Source: Anniella stebbinsi (lineage: Eukaryota > Chordata > Lepidosauria > Squamata > Anniellidae). From it: 64,000 nt of DNA. The notes beneath the pieces were generated by a model. It was not told where the DNA came from. It did no database searches and worked only from the letters and a program-made list of their open reading frames with translations. The stretch lies in assembly GCA_029215795.1 (NCBI GenBank), contig JARDYH010000001.1:405455154-405519153 (forward strand), given 5' to 3'. Below are positions 20,375 to 32,130 of the stretch, one piece after another. The number at the start of each line of letters is the position of its first letter. Position 1 is the stretch's first letter. Made by a program: the position numbers and the translations under genes.

Positions 20375-22837
20375 GTAACTTAGTCCAAAGTGGGCAAGAG
20401 ATCAAGCCCAGGAAGGAGCAATCAAATGGGCTAAGGCAGGAAGGGTCATCTAAGGCAGGTGTGTGTGCATGTGTGTGTGAACTTCTAAAATGCAACCGTA
20501 AGGGGAAAGGAGCAGGGGCCTAGCCAGGCAAAGTCTTCTTGTATGAGAGGAGTGGCTCAGACTGAGTAGTCCACTTTGAAGGCAGGGTGTTGCAGAGTCA
20601 GTGGGGGAGGGAGGGGGAGGCTGGTACTGCAGCCAGTGTGGCTCCTGTGAAGCACAGAGCTCCATCTGCCAGGCTTTGTGGCCGGACGAGGTGCACTGGG
20701 GACCAGGGAGGCCTTGGAACTGGGTCGGAGACCCAGGCAGGAAGGGCTGCCCATATCCTCCACTGAGCAACCCACCCCTTTCCCGGCCACATTGTTGGGG
20801 CAGCTGCCACCCGACGCAAGGGCCCCTGTGGCGCAAACACCTTTGCGCTCACTCAAGTGAGAGAGAACCTGGGTAATGGTGAGGAGGCCAGCCTGGCCTC
20901 TGGTCCTTGGCGAGATGTCCTTAAGTTGAGAAAATATTGGCGTCAATCAGATGCGGATGAATGTTATACAATTGGGAGGGGTAGGACGGAGGCACCGTGG
21001 CGGGTGCCTTGGAGTTGGCTGCCTGGAGTGCCGGCGCTTGGAACGTGCCACCGACAGGCGGCTGGTGGGGAGCCAAAGCATCCCTCGAGTGCCAGTGCTC
21101 CAGATGCCAATGGGCCGGCTGCCTTGATGGGCAAGGAAAGCGCTCAGGGTGTGTGCATCTCTTCTCACCATCTCAGCTCCACACGGAGCCACTTGTTTTT
21201 CAACAAACAAAGCTCCGGCACGAAAGGCAGAGGCGCACGGCCACAATTTGTCTCTTTTATTGCATTTGGGAAGAAAGGCGCTTCTGTACGACTCTGGCTC
21301 CGGCACAATCAATGAATTCCCACTCTGTTATTTTGTTTATGATTAAGCTCTTGAGCGTGATGTTCCTTGCCATGCCCTGGGCCACATGTTTTTTTGTTTT
21401 AAGATGAAACCATTAAAAGAGGAGGCGGGTGCGATGCACGGCGTATGTTGTGGAGCTGTGGGATGCTGCTTTGCCAGGCAGTGTTGAGCACCACTCAGCA
21501 CTGGTGGGGAACAGCCGGACTGGATAGAGACTTAAACATTGCCTTGGTTCTTAATCACTTTGGAGGTTCTGAATAACTTGTTTAACGGTTGCCAAATATT
21601 CTGCAAAGTAGCTTTGTGACAGTCTGCGATAATGATCCACCACACACAATTCCCTGGTCTACACAGGAAGTAGAATGATGTGGTAGAGGTCTGAACAGAT
21701 GGAGTGGACTGTAGCAGTTTGGATTGCAGATGGAAAGGATGCGTGTATAATTTTTCAGTGTTCTCATGTGTAAAAATGAAAACTACATGCAAGAAGGAAA
21801 TGAGGACATCAGCTCGAGCTCAGTTCTCTTTCTTTTTTAATGCTGGGGAACATTTACCACCTGTCCTGTCAGGACACTACCGTCTCATTCTGCTGCATGC
21901 CTAGATCCATCTTTCCTTTTGGGCCATGCAGGCAGGTCTGAAATGAAGAGCCTAAAACTCCACATCTTGAGGAGACTAACGGTCCACGTGCTTCTGGACG
22001 AGTCACGTCCCGTTCGTAAAGTCTCCAAGATTTCAGCTGACAAAGCAACCAAGAATACTGGAGTGACATCCAATAATTCTCCATTTTCCTGCTCTGGTTT
22101 TCCGTTATCACCGTCTGAGCGATTCTCCTGGGTATGGAGGTGGTGGTGGCGGGGGAAAGCAGATTAAAAAATGATCATATTAGCTTCCCACACTCCTCCC
22201 CCGCTCCTTCCGAGTGCCATCCCAGCACCCAGCAAAAGAAAAAGAAAAGAAAAAGTACCAGGGTGGATGAATGCTGACAGCTCCATATGAAGAACTATGG
22301 AGGTCCTGCTCACAAGGAGGCTACAGACTGACACCGAATATTAAACACCAGGGATTGTTGCAAAGACATCTCCCAGTTTTTGCCAGACGTTTCTGGGATG
22401 GAAATTCATTTTGTCAAGAACGCGGGCTACTGAAGGACGTCTTCCATTCGCCAGTTAAGATCAGCCTCTTCTGAGAACTGAGTCTGTATGTTCAGTGTGG
22501 AAGATGCAAACGGAGATGTTTACTTCTCTGCCTCCCTCTTGCTCACCCCCTGCAGGAGGGAGGCGATGAATAGTTACCATGAATAAGGAAATTCTGCCTC
22601 TACATCTGGCATTTTATCCCCTGCTAACTTACAGGTCCCCCCCCCCCCGAAACGTGTGTGTGTGTGTGTATGTGTGTGCACCTGCAACAGAGGATAAGGT
22701 TTCATGCATCTGATGAAGTGAAGTTCTTCAATGCCTCTTAATGGGGTGTTACCTGTGATGGAGACACTTGTTTGGGGATACATTTGGAGACTCTGGCTCT
22801 CTGGCCCTGGGATTCCCAATAAGGACCAACTGCCTTG
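20375..22837. other. No gene recognised
   Basis: GC-rich patches (about 20590-20860 and 20960-21130) give many overlapping frames with Pro/Arg/Ser-rich peptides and no family signature. The segment about 21240-21420 has non-repetitive AT-rich blocks (TCTTTTATTGCATTTGGG, AATCAATGAATTCCC) and might be conserved non-coding DNA. A (TG)n run lies at about 22655-22678 after a poly-C tract. Confidence 0.3.
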
Positions 22838-23421
22838 AGATGTAGCTGCAAAAAAAGGCAACTACTTTGGGATGCATTAATAGAAGTATAGCTTCCAAAT
22901 CACACAAGGTACTGGTTCCCCTCTATTCAGCACTGGTTAGGCTTCATCTTGAGTATTGCATCCAATTCTGAGCACCGCACTCCAAAAAAGATGCAGACAA
23001 GCTGGAGCGTGTTCAGAGGAGGGCAATGAGGATGATTAGGGGTCTGGAAACAAAGCCCTATGAGGAAAGACTGAAAGAACTGGGCGTGTTTAGCCTGGAG
23101 AAGAGAAGACAGAGGGGAGACATGATAGTACTCTTCAAATGCTTGAAAGGCTGTCACACAGAAGAGGGCCAGGCTCTCTTCTCGATCATCCCAGAATGCA
23201 GGACAAGGAATAATAGGCTCAAGTTACAGGAAGCCAGATTCTGACTGGACATCATGAAAAACTTCCTGACTGTTAGAGCCATGTGACACTGGAACCAATG
23301 ACCTAGGGAGGCATTGAAGATGCAGCTGGACAACCATCTGTCAGGGATGTTTTAAGGAGGATTCCTGCATTGAGCAGGGGTTGGCCTTATAAGCCCCTTC
23401 CAACTCTACTATTTTATGATC
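22838..23421 (+). mobile_element. CR1 LINE 3' fragment, copy D
   Basis: Starts at GATGTAGCTGC in the ORF2 C-terminal region. It encodes LERVQRRAMRMIRGLETKPY and LFSIIPECRTRNNRLKLQEARF (in part), then a degraded 3' end with CTACTATTTTATGATC. It carries a stop at TTCTGACTGG where copies B and C read a sense codon, and a short deletion in the 3' UTR. Very 5'-truncated copy. Confidence 0.88.
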
Positions 23422-24483
23422 AGCCCAACCCATTGGGATGCTGAATTCTGTAGCGCCAGTTCAGCAAACTAGCATCAGTGTAGAACCAGAGGAGAGATGC
23501 TGCTAACCTCTTTCTTTCTTCTTTTCTGTTCTAACCTGATTTTCTGACTTCTCTTTGTGGGTACGTTTCAGTGCCGGCTCCAGGTTTTGGAGCCCCCTTG
23601 GGCCATGCATCCTCAACAGCCCCCCTCCTTCAGTGGGTCTACCTTCTCACTGCTATTGTCACCAGCTGACCTTGCTCCTCCCTGTCATGGCTACCATTGC
23701 AAGTTCACTCATACCGATGTGCCTAGATGCTCATCTAAAGAGATCAGCGGTTACTGGTGAGGTTAGAGTAACTATTCCTCCTCCCATGAAGGAGGTACAA
23801 TCTACATTGGGGCAGCGTAAGAAGTTTGTGGTAAAACCCAGATAAGGTATTTGTATTTGGGCCGAAAAGTCAGGACGATGGAGCATCCTGGGATCCATGA
23901 CAGAGTATCTTAACCCATGTGCACAGTGCCTTCCAGGACACAGTATCCCCAACCTCTGCAGTGAAGGAGAATGGCTTCCAGCGAGAAAACTTCCTCTCAT
24001 GGTTCAAAAATGAACCCTGCTCCCCACTCTCTTCAAGTCCCATGATTTCTTTTCAGCTCCAAGCAACTCCACAATGAATGGTTTCAATAAATGCAATGTG
24101 GGCATTCATAGTAATTTCGCCAAGAGAGGCTTTTTGAAGGCACTCTTAATGTGAGAGCCTGGGAAAGTCTCAGACCCAAGAAGCCACGACTTTAAAATCA
24201 CCTCTGGCTGAGCAACGGCAAGGGAGGAGGCGCCCTCCCTCTCCTGGCCTGTTGGTTTGCTGCCCATTTTCCAGAGGGATTGGTCACACTCAAGACATCC
24301 CTGGCCAAGTCTCTAGCAGTAAATGCAGTGGGAAAAGGCCCACAATTGCTGGGGAACAGCTGGTGCATAATTGAAGAACTAGTCCAAAATGTTCCACGCG
24401 TTTCATAGCATTATTTCTCAGTGAGCCATTGGGTGGAATCCTGCTTGGGCATTCCCCGTATATCTGCACAAACAGAAGTCCCA
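23422..24483. other. No gene recognised
   Basis: Unassigned mixed sequence. Frames at 23555-23845 have a polypyrimidine stretch upstream but show no recognisable domain. Confidence 0.3.
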
Positions 24484-24552
24484 GAGCAGGCTTCCCAAAT
24501 CTGGGATCCCCCAAATGTGTCAGACTACAGCATCTATCGCCCCCATCCAGCA
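24484..24552. mobile_element. Degraded palindromic MITE, ACTACARCTCCCA type
   Basis: GCAGGCTTCCCAAATCTGG, CCCCCAAATGTGTCAGACTA and CAGCATCTATCGCCCCCATC match, with decay, the left half of the family seen at 4437 and 16332. The right half is missing. Confidence 0.45.
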
Positions 24553-25640
24553 GTTTGTTTTTCTATAATGAATGCAGGAAAGGCCATGGCTTTGCCAAAT
24601 GTTCTCAAAAAATAATTTTGAGAGTGATTTATTAAGGGTGAAGCCACTCTTCAGTCAAAGCTCTCAAAGCCACTTACAGGATCAGAGCAGGTGTGTGTAC
24701 CTGTGAATAGGTCTCCTCTTTTGTCCTCTGTCTGGGTGGCAAATTTCCTCTTTTTTGGCCACTTGCAAGCAGCCACACTACCCACGGTCCCTTCCTTTCC
24801 CAGAGTTTCCATGCAAAGAGGCACATGACACCAGCACACCAGCCAGACCTCTGAGGATGAGGATGAGGGACTGATTTTACTCCATCTCCCCTTCAATGTA
24901 ACCATCAAACAGGATATAACTGAAGCTCCCACCTAAATGGAGGGAAAGGAGGGGACTTGAGAGAAGATCCTGGCCAGGCATCCCGCGACTTTGCCACCAC
25001 CACAAAATGGCCCCTGTCTTCTATTCCTGCCAGCAGCCACATCTGTTCAGGGGCAATGGGTCACAAAGCCAGCTTTAGTGCAGGGGCAGGTGAAGCCAGT
25101 CTTAAAATGTATAGATAAACATGATTTACATTGCCCAATGGAAAGAGCTGTTATTATGCTTCTATATATCTCGTTACAGCCATCTCCTTGAAAGGAAAAT
25201 AATACCTCATCAGATACTGGTTGCTCACTGCTCAATAGCATAGGAGAGAAAAGAACGGTCCCCTTTTCTCTCTGTCTCCAGTCCTGGCAGTTCCCCCTTT
25301 TAACCAAATCTTCTGCCAATGGTAGCATTTTTAATCTGTGAAAAGGAGGGCTGTGCTCTTTGCCCAGAATCATCTTATCTCTTCTTTGCTAACTTGTGCT
25401 TAAATCTTCTTGGCACCTTATTATATCCCCTTCGTTAAAAGTCCTTTACTTGAAAAGGGAGCCCTTGCAGGCCAGAGGCAAAGTGAAAGGAGTAACCTTC
25501 CTTTCCAAGAGATTAATTGTCACCGTTTCTCCCCTAAATCCTTTAGAACAGAACAGTGACGAACCTCTTTGAAGGCATCTCCAGGTACCTGTTTCACTCA
25601 GAGCATGCCAGAGTGCATGGGGAAGGCGGTCTTACATGGC
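24553..25640. other. No gene recognised
   Basis: TTTTGTCCTCTGTCTGGGTG followed by a CCTCTTTTTTGGCC stretch (about 24719-24762) looks like a decayed hAT-type MITE end. Otherwise no repeat or exon was recognised. Confidence 0.3.
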
Positions 25641-25885
25641 CACCAATTCGGATGGCTTGAAAAGGACATTGGACAAATGCACGGAAGAGGAGAAGGCTAT
25701 CAGTGGCTACTAGCCCTTATGCTACCTATACAACTGCTGGGGAACATGGGCAGGAGGGTGCTGTTGCACTCAGGTCCTGCTCTTGGAATTCCCAGGGGCA
25801 GCTGGTTGGCCACTGTGTGAGCAGTGTGCTGGTCTACATGGACTCTGGGCCTGATCCAGCAGGGCTCTGCCTATGTGTGCCAATG
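25641..25885 (+). mobile_element. CR1/L3-type LINE 3' fragment
   Basis: Plus-strand counterpart of the tails at 5184, 11578 and 15605: GGCTATCAGTGGCTACTAGC, GGGAACATGGGCAGGAGGGTG, GTTGCACTCAGGTCC and GGCCTGATCCAGCAGGGCTC. It begins in the last ORF2 codons (LKRTLDKC-like). Old, non-coding. Confidence 0.75.
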
Positions 25886-26065
25886 GTTGACAATTTATAC
25901 CCCAGCACAGAGTAAATTCTCTTTGCCCATTTGGGAGTCAAGCAATCACCTTTTTTGGGGGGGGGGTTCACCTTAATTTCCTAAATGATGTTAGAAAGGG
26001 GATGAAAGAGACCCACAGATTCTTTTTCTATAGTTCAAATGTATCATATCGTCAGTGAGTAATGG
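25886..26065. other. No gene recognised
   Basis: Short spacer between a CR1/L3 fragment and CR1 copy B, with a poly-G run near 25960. Confidence 0.3.
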
Positions 26066-26074
26066 GACCATGGG

Positions 26075-26188
26075 CTACGCTACTTGGAAGATGGACAGCT
26101 GGCAAGGGACGGGTTGCACCTCACAAGGGCTGTGAAGAATGTGTTCAGCCACAGCATGAAGACCCTCCGTAGGAGGGTGTTAAACTGA
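26075..26188 (+). pseudogene. CR1 ORF1 C-terminal remnant (esterase end), copy B
   Basis: A 37-codon frame ending in TGA that contains LARDGLHLTRAVKNVF. CR1 ORF1 proteins are known to carry a lipolytic SGNH-type esterase domain whose last block holds Asp and His as D-x-x-H. The DGLH here matches that block. The upstream ORF1 is lost by 5' truncation. The same remnant, same length, is at 37986-38099. Confidence 0.7.
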
Positions 26189-26229
26189 ATCCTACGGAGG
26201 CGGGAGATGTAAACTTTGAGGCAACAATG

Positions 26230-27153
26230 GATGAAGGCTTATGAACCATAACAGAGAGAACAGCTCCAATAGTGCCCCAAAACAGTCTTCACAACAATGT
26301 AGGAAAGAAGCCAGGCTACAAAGCACATGGCCTTCGATGTCTATATACTAATGCCCAGAGTATGGGAAACAAACAGAATAAACTTGAACTCTTAATACAT
26401 AAAGGCAAATACGACTTGATAGGTATAACTGAAACTTGGTGGGATGACTCCCATGACTGGAATATAGTAATTGGACATAATTTGCTTAAAAAGAACAGAA
26501 GAAATAGAAAGGGAGGCGGAGTCGCACTATAAGTTAAAAATACTTATCCCTGCACAGAAATACAAGAGGATGAGCCTGGGAGCCCCATCGAGAGCATCTG
26601 GATTAAAAGAAATGGGGAAAGGAATAAAAGGAGCAGGATAGTCGGAGTCTACTACCGACCACCCAATCAAGGAGAAGATGAGGATGAAACTTTTGAAAAG
26701 CAAATTTCCAGTGTTTCAAGGAAATCCGATGTAGTAGTAACGGGGGACTTCAATTAACCCGATATCTGTTGGGAGACAATTTCTGCCAAAAGTGGCCCCT
26801 CCAAGAAATTCCTGACATGTGTGGCTGATAACTTTCTCCTACAGAAAGTAGAGGAAAGAATTAGAGGAACTGCTATCCTTGACTTGATACTGACCAATCG
26901 GGATGACTTAGTGGATAAAGTGGCATTTACAGGAACTCTGGAGGAAAGTGACCACGTCATACTTGAGTTCTTGATTTTAAAGGAAGCAAAAGCTGAGTGT
27001 AGCCATTCGCGTACTCTGGATTTCAGGAAAGCCAATTTTAATAAACTCAGAACTATGATAAGTAAGGTCTCATGGCAAGTGACCCTAATGAGAAAAGACG
27101 TCCAAGATGGGTGGGAGTATTTAAAAAAGGAAATTCTAAAGGCACAAGTATAA
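26230..27153 (+). pseudogene. CR1 ORF2 apurinic-type endonuclease remnant, copy B
   Basis: Starts at the ORF2 ATG (ATGGATGAAGGC, 26230). A TGA follows soon after, where copy C reads a Cys codon. EEP-fold endonuclease motifs: LRCLYTNAQSMGNK, DLIGITETWWD (catalytic Glu), then GDFN followed by TAA near 26755, and SDHVILEF (catalytic Asp-His) near 26949. In an active element this domain nicks target DNA for reverse transcription. Stops at about 26530 and 26757 disable it. Copy C is intact at some of these positions and broken at others. Confidence 0.85.
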
Positions 27154-27359
27154 ACAATTCCAACAAGGAAAAAAGATAGAAGACAACAGAAGAAACCAAT
27201 GTGGCTCCACAGAAAGCTTAGAGAGGACCTGAAAATATAAAAGGATACATATAGAAAGTGGAAGAAAGGCCAGGCTACAAAAGAAGAGTACAAACAAGTA
27301 GCACACAAGTGCCGGAATGGTATCAGAAAGGCTAAAGCTGAGAAGGAGCTGAGGCTAGC

Positions 27360-28148
27360 GAGGGATGCTAAAAGCAATAAAAAGGCTTTCTTCAGATATG
27401 TGAATAGTAAAAGACAGAGGAAAGAAATGGTGGTGCAACTGCTTCATGAGGATGGCAAATTGGTAACAGATGACAAAGAAAAGGCCGAAGTGCTCAATTC
27501 CTACTTTGGCTCAGTCTTCTCTCAAAAGCGGTTCTATGACCCCCCTGGAAAAAGTGAAGCTGAAGGGGCAGGATTGCAGTTTGAGATTGATAAACAATTG
27601 GTCAAGGAACACCTAATTTCTTTGAATGAGTTCAAATCTCCAGGGCCCGACAAACTGCATCCTAGAGTAATAAAGGAGCTGGCAGAAGAACTCTCCGAAC
27701 CACTGTCCATTATTTTTGCGAAATCATGGAAGACGGGTGAAGTGACGGATGACTGGAGGAAAGCTAATGTTGTCCCTATCTTCAAAAAGGGCAAAAAGGA
27801 GGAACCTGGGAACTACAGACCAGTCAGTCTGACATCCATCCCTGCGAAAATTTTGGAGCAAATTATAAAGAAGTCAATCTGTAAACACCTTGAAAACAAT
27901 GCAGTGATTTCTAGAAGCCAGCATGGATTTGTGAAGAACAAATCCTGTCAGATTAATCTGATCTCATTTTTTGATCAGGTAACCTCCCTTGTGGACTGTG
28001 GGAATGCTGTGGATATAGTATATCTTGACTTCAGCAAAGCTTTTGACAAAGTGCCCCATGACATTCTGAGTAACAAACTAGTGAAAAGTGGGCTAGATGA
28101 AACAACTATTAAGTGGATCCACAGTTGGCTACAGAATCGGACTCAAAG
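27360..28148 (+). pseudogene. CR1 ORF2 reverse transcriptase remnant, N-terminal half (copy B)
   Basis: An open stretch with the reverse transcriptase motifs in order: FKSPGPDKLHPRV, YRPVSLTSIPAKILEQII, ISRSQHGFVKNKSC, and YLDFSKAFDKVPHDIL, which is motif A with its catalytic Asp. It reads to SWLQNRTQRL and then into the passenger element, where the open frame continues by chance to 28299. This is the best preserved reverse transcriptase segment in the window. Confidence 0.9.
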
Positions 28149-28687
28149 GCTCAATTCAGACAACACATTAATCAATGGTAGATTGAGGAGCCAACTCACA
28201 GTTGGTTATTTTGTGGGTACTCCCCACACAAATATTCCTACACAACTGTGGGTGGTTGGGGCTGGCGTTGAGTGGACTAACAGTCAATCCAGCATTTGAC
28301 TGACACAGCCCCCGCCCCTCTCCCCACCCTCCCTCCTCCCTCAGTCCTTCCAGTTCTATCCCAGCAGCCTCTGCAAGTTGCACCAGTTGTAGCAGAGTGG
28401 CAGTCGCCACTTTGGTCGCTTTTGCCACCTGCGTCCATGGGCTTGTGTTTTAACCCACTCACCATACGCCATTAACCCACTCACCCCTCCACACAACACT
28501 TTAAACAACTGGCTTTGAGCTAAACAATTTGCAAGCCAGTTGTTTCTCTCAGTTGCTTATTTGGGCGGAATAGCATACCGTCAGTAGTTTGTGAGCGGCG
28601 TGTTACCCTCCACACAACACAATAAACAGCACAACTGATGATTGTTCCCTCCCCCCTCAGTTGCTTAATGCGTTGTCCGAATGCAGC
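28149..28687 (+). mobile_element. Inverted-repeat passenger in CR1 copy B (GCTSAATTC family, copy 2)
   Basis: A 539-bp element with ends GCTCAATTCAGACAACACAT and GCGTTGTCCGAATGCAGC. It lies at exactly the same CR1 codon as the 225-bp insertion in copy A. CAAAG on the left and CAATT on the right are the decayed counterparts of the CAAAG pair in copy A. The right part matches the reverse complement of the left part of the free-standing copy at 2051-2556. The interior has a C-rich stretch near 28308-28345 and no coding capacity. Confidence 0.78.
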
Positions 28688-29554
28688 CAATTAGTGCTTA
28701 TCAATGGTACCTTTTCACGCTGTGGGGAGGTAATGAGCAGGGTACCGCAGGGCTCAGTCCAGGGCCCAGTGCTCTTCAACATTTTTATTAATGATTTGGA
28801 TGAGGAGGTGCAGGGAATGCTTATCAAATTTGCAGATGACACAAAATTGGGTGGGATCACTAATACCCTGGAAGACAGAAACAAACTCCAAAGTGATCTT
28901 GAGAGACTGGAGCGCTGGGCTGAAAACAACAGAATGAAATTGAATAGGGATAAATGCCTAGTTCTACAACTAGGAAAGAGAAACCAAATGCAAAGTTACA
29001 AGATGGGGGATACTTGGCTCAACAATATGACAAGCGAGAAGGATCTTGGAATTGTTGTAGATCACAAGCTGAATATGAGCCAACAGTGTGATGTGGCTGC
29101 AAAAAAAGCAAATGCTATTTTGGGCTGCATTAATGGAAGTATAGCTTCCAAATCACACAAGGTGCTGGTTCCCCTCTATTTGGCAGTGTTTAGGCCCCAT
29201 CTTGAGTATTGTGTACAGTTCTGGGCACCACACTTCAAGAAGGATGCAGACAAGCTGGAGCGTGTTCAGAGGAGGGCAATGAGGATGATTAGGTGTCTGG
29301 AAACAAAACCCTATGAAGAGAGATTGAAAGAACTGGGCATGTTTAGCCTGGAGAGGAGAAGATTGAGGAGAGACATGATAGCACTCTTCAAATCCTCGAA
29401 AGGTTGTCACACAGAGGAGGGCCAGGATCTCTTCTCGATCAACCCAGAATGCAGGACACGGAATAATGGGCTCAAGTTACAGGAAGCCAGATTCCAGCTG
29501 GATATCAGGAAAAACTTCCTGACTGTTGGAGCAATACGACAATGGAACCAATGA
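28688..29554 (+). pseudogene. CR1 ORF2 reverse transcriptase remnant, C-terminal half (copy B)
   Basis: Encodes VPQGSVQGPVLFNIFINDLD (motif B), KFADDTKLGGITNT (motif C with both catalytic Asp intact), KEKDLGIVVDHKLNMS-like thumb sequence and the C-terminal ERVQRRAMRMIRCLETKPY and LDIRKNFLTVGAIRQWN. It is open for about 290 codons from the passenger edge to TGA at 29552-29554. The passenger separates it from the motif A half, so no full enzyme can be read. Confidence 0.9.
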
Positions 29555-29732
29555 CCTAGGGAGGTCGTGGGCTCTCCCACATTAGAGGCCTTGAAGAGGC
29601 AGCTGGAAACCATCTGTCAGGGATGCGTTAAGGTGGTTTCCTGCATTGAGCAGGGGGTTGGACTCGATGGCCTTATAGGCCCCTTCCAACTATACTATTC
29701 TATGATTCTATGATTCTATAATGATGGATGAA

Positions 29733-29945
29733 TTTGACAATTTCAGTTTCTCATTTTTCTAGTCTTAAGTTCCGTTTGTTCTAAATAATATATAATTGTG
29801 TACATTTCTCCTAATACAAATATGTTTGTACACATTTTGCAATATCCCTAATGTAATGGATTTATGAATGTTGTTTTCACCAATATACTCATTGCTGTGT
29901 GCACATCTCCCTAATGTATGCAGTTTTTGATTCGGGAACACAATC
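29733..29945 (+). repeat. Dispersed element of the CCTAATATA-repeat family
   Basis: TTTCTCATTTTTCTAGTCTT and AAGTTCCGTTTGTTCT are followed by repeated blocks of CCTAATGTA/CCTAATACAA with intervening CATTTTGC, ending near TTTTTGATTCGGGAAC. Matches 11240-11575 without its microsatellite. Confidence 0.5.
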
Positions 29946-31056
29946 ACAATATGTGGGCATCTTACAAAACCACTAGCTGTCATGTGACCATCAGCTGACC
30001 AGGTCCTGGGCTGAGAACATGCGCAGCAGCATCCCACTGAGCAGGAGACATGAAAAACCTGAGACCTGTGGGCTGCCGACAGACCTTTCCCTCTGAAACA
30101 CGCAACGTTATGCTTCTCTGAGCGCTCTCGGCCACAGAGAGATTCAGTGGCAGGCAAGAACGGCTCCTGTGAAAAAGGCCCACACAGAGTGGAAACGGCC
30201 CTCAGTCCTCTAGAGCTCCCATCCCATTAGTGCCGGGAAGGTGAACACAGGAGGGGTCCAGCCCACAGAGAACTGGCAGCTTTGGTTTCAGGCAACCACC
30301 ACACTGAGCCCCAGATAGCGTTCTGCTGCACAGGAGGAGCCCAACCCCTCTGCCGCTCCTTCTGCAGGTCCTACGCAGGCTCCTGCCAGTGACCGACAGA
30401 TGTCTCACTGTTCCTCCTCCCCTCTCCTCCTCCGTGGATGTGTCCATCCAAGCCAATACTGCCAGCCTCAGTTGCAGAGAAGGGAGGTACGAACCAGCAA
30501 AATGTGACCTCACCAAAGTTCTCCGAATTCCACCTCAAAGCTCGTTCCGACTTGAGTCCGTATCATATCGTGAACGTAGGGTTTTCTTTTCAAATGAAAG
30601 TCCCTGCATGTTTTCCCAGATGTACGCATCACTTGTGTGCATTTTTGAAATGTACTCATCTTGGAATTTACCCATTTTTGAAATGCACGTGTGCTGTTGA
30701 ATGCAGTTTTTTGCACTCCGTGAATCACATCGCAAGCTTGGAAACGCACAACTTTAACCGCAGGCAGCAGCTGAGTCCATGTTGGGTCCAGAAGGTGCAA
30801 AATGGATAAAATCCTGATCAAAACCAAACTGAGAATGATTTCTCATGCACCCCTACCGTGGTGGCGCTGGACCCAGAGCCTGAGCCTCAGGTTGTCAGGG
30901 AAGAGAGGGCTGAGCCAGGGCTCTCAGTGGCAACACAGCCCTGTCCTTGATTTCCCTGAGAGCTGAGTGCCTCCACTCCAGAGCTCTTGTGCCACCTGCC
31001 CACCACTGCAGCCCTGGCCCAGATGGGAGGCAGAGGTGGGCCATGTTCTAGGCTAG
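29946..31056. other. No gene recognised
   Basis: Unassigned. The block about 30540-30848 has CATTTTTGAAATG-type repeats and ends in CTCATGCACCCCTA, a likely decayed copy of the TAGGGGTGNGCA terminus seen in the large elements. No exon recognised. Confidence 0.3.
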
Positions 31057-31077
31057 CTGTCAACTAGGGGTGTGCAT

Positions 31078-31205
31078 CGGATCGGATCCGATCCACGATC
31101 CGAATCCGATCCGCCCCAAAATCGGGAAAATCCGATCCGATCCGATCCGATCAACCTCCGATCCGATCCGATCCGATCCGACGAGGTCCGATCCGGATCG
31201 GACGC
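31078..31205. repeat. (CCGAT)n subterminal array, left end
   Basis: Runs of GATCCGATCC broken by short variants. Arrays of a short motif just inside the ends are typical binding regions of hAT transposases. Here the zone differs in detail from the right end although the rest of the arms match. Confidence 0.9.
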
Positions 31206-31990
31206 CATTTTGAATGCTTTTTCCCATAGCCAAGTATTGTTTTACAAAAACGCCTATAACTTTTTCATTTTTAAAGATAGAAGGATGAAACTTGGGCACA
31301 TTATACACTGGTTAGGGATAGTTATCTGTGAGAAATTTCAGAAAGATTGGTGCATGCGTTTTGTGGCAATTAATTGTTTAATAAATACCCAGAAATGCCT
31401 ATAACTTTGTCATTTTTAAAGTTACAAACATGAAACTTTGCCACATTGTAGGTGGTACCTTGGGACCTATCTGTGAGAAATTTCAGAAACTTAGGTGCTT
31501 GCCTTGTGTGGCAATTAATTTTAGAAAAATGGGTAGTAGTGGGGTAAATACATTTACGCCTCCCATTTTTTTATTTTTGAAGATACAAACAGGAAACTTG
31601 GGCACATTACAGGTACCACTTGCCTTGATATGTGTGTGAAATTTCAGAAACATTGGAGCTTGCCTTGTGTGGCAATTAATTTTTGAAACAATGAGGAAAG
31701 AAACACCTATAACTTTGTCATTTTTAAAGTTACACACATGAAACTTTGCCACATTGTAGGTGGTACCTTGGGACCTATGTGTGTGAAATTTCAGGAACAT
31801 AGGTGCTTGCCTTGTGTGGCAATTAATTTTTTAATAAATACCCAGGAATGCCTATAACTTTGTCATTTGTAAAGTTACACACATGAAACTTTGCCACATT
31901 GTAGGCGGTACCTTGGGACCCATGTGTGTAAAATTTCAGAAACGTAGGTGCTTGTATTGTGTGGCAATTAATTTTTGAAACAATGAGGGA

Positions 31991-32130
31991 TTCATTGGAC
32001 AGCACTTGCCCATAGGGATTCATTGGACAGTACTTGCCCATAGGGATTCATTGGACAGTACTTTCCTATAGGAAATCATTGGAAAGCACTTGCCCATAGA
32101 AAATCATTGGAAAGCACTTGCCCATTGAGA
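31991..32130 (+). repeat. 28-bp minisatellite in the left arm
   Basis: Five units of TTCATTGGACAGTACTTGCC plus CATAGGGA, starting at 31991, 32019, 32047, 32075 and 32103. The spacing is exactly 28 bp, and the last two units carry ATCATTGGAAAGCACTTG. It replaces one ~145-bp module step. A mirrored copy is at about 33299-33440 in the right arm. Confidence 0.9.

Larger units (their letters stand above)
26066..29719 (+). mobile_element. CR1 LINE copy B, longest copy, with a passenger element
   Basis: Runs from the end of ORF1 through ORF2 to the (ATTCTATG)n tail (29697-29719). Order: esterase C-terminus of ORF1 (to 26188), ORF2 endonuclease (26230-27150), linker, reverse transcriptase (27360-29554), 3' UTR with GCAGGGGGTTGGACTCGATGG. 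A 539-bp inverted-repeat element sits at 28149-28687. Stops and frameshifts break ORF2 at several places, including TAA near 26530, TAA in the GDFN region near 26755 and TAA near 27238. Confidence 0.93.

Noticed and set aside
27400..28299. Treating the 299-codon frame as an intact reverse transcriptase gene
   Set aside because: It begins mid-domain, runs into the passenger element, lacks motifs B and C, and is part of a broken CR1.
31991..32130. Regular 28-bp repeats resembling a CRISPR array
   Set aside because: The units are contiguous with no unique spacers, and they lie in a eukaryotic transposon arm.
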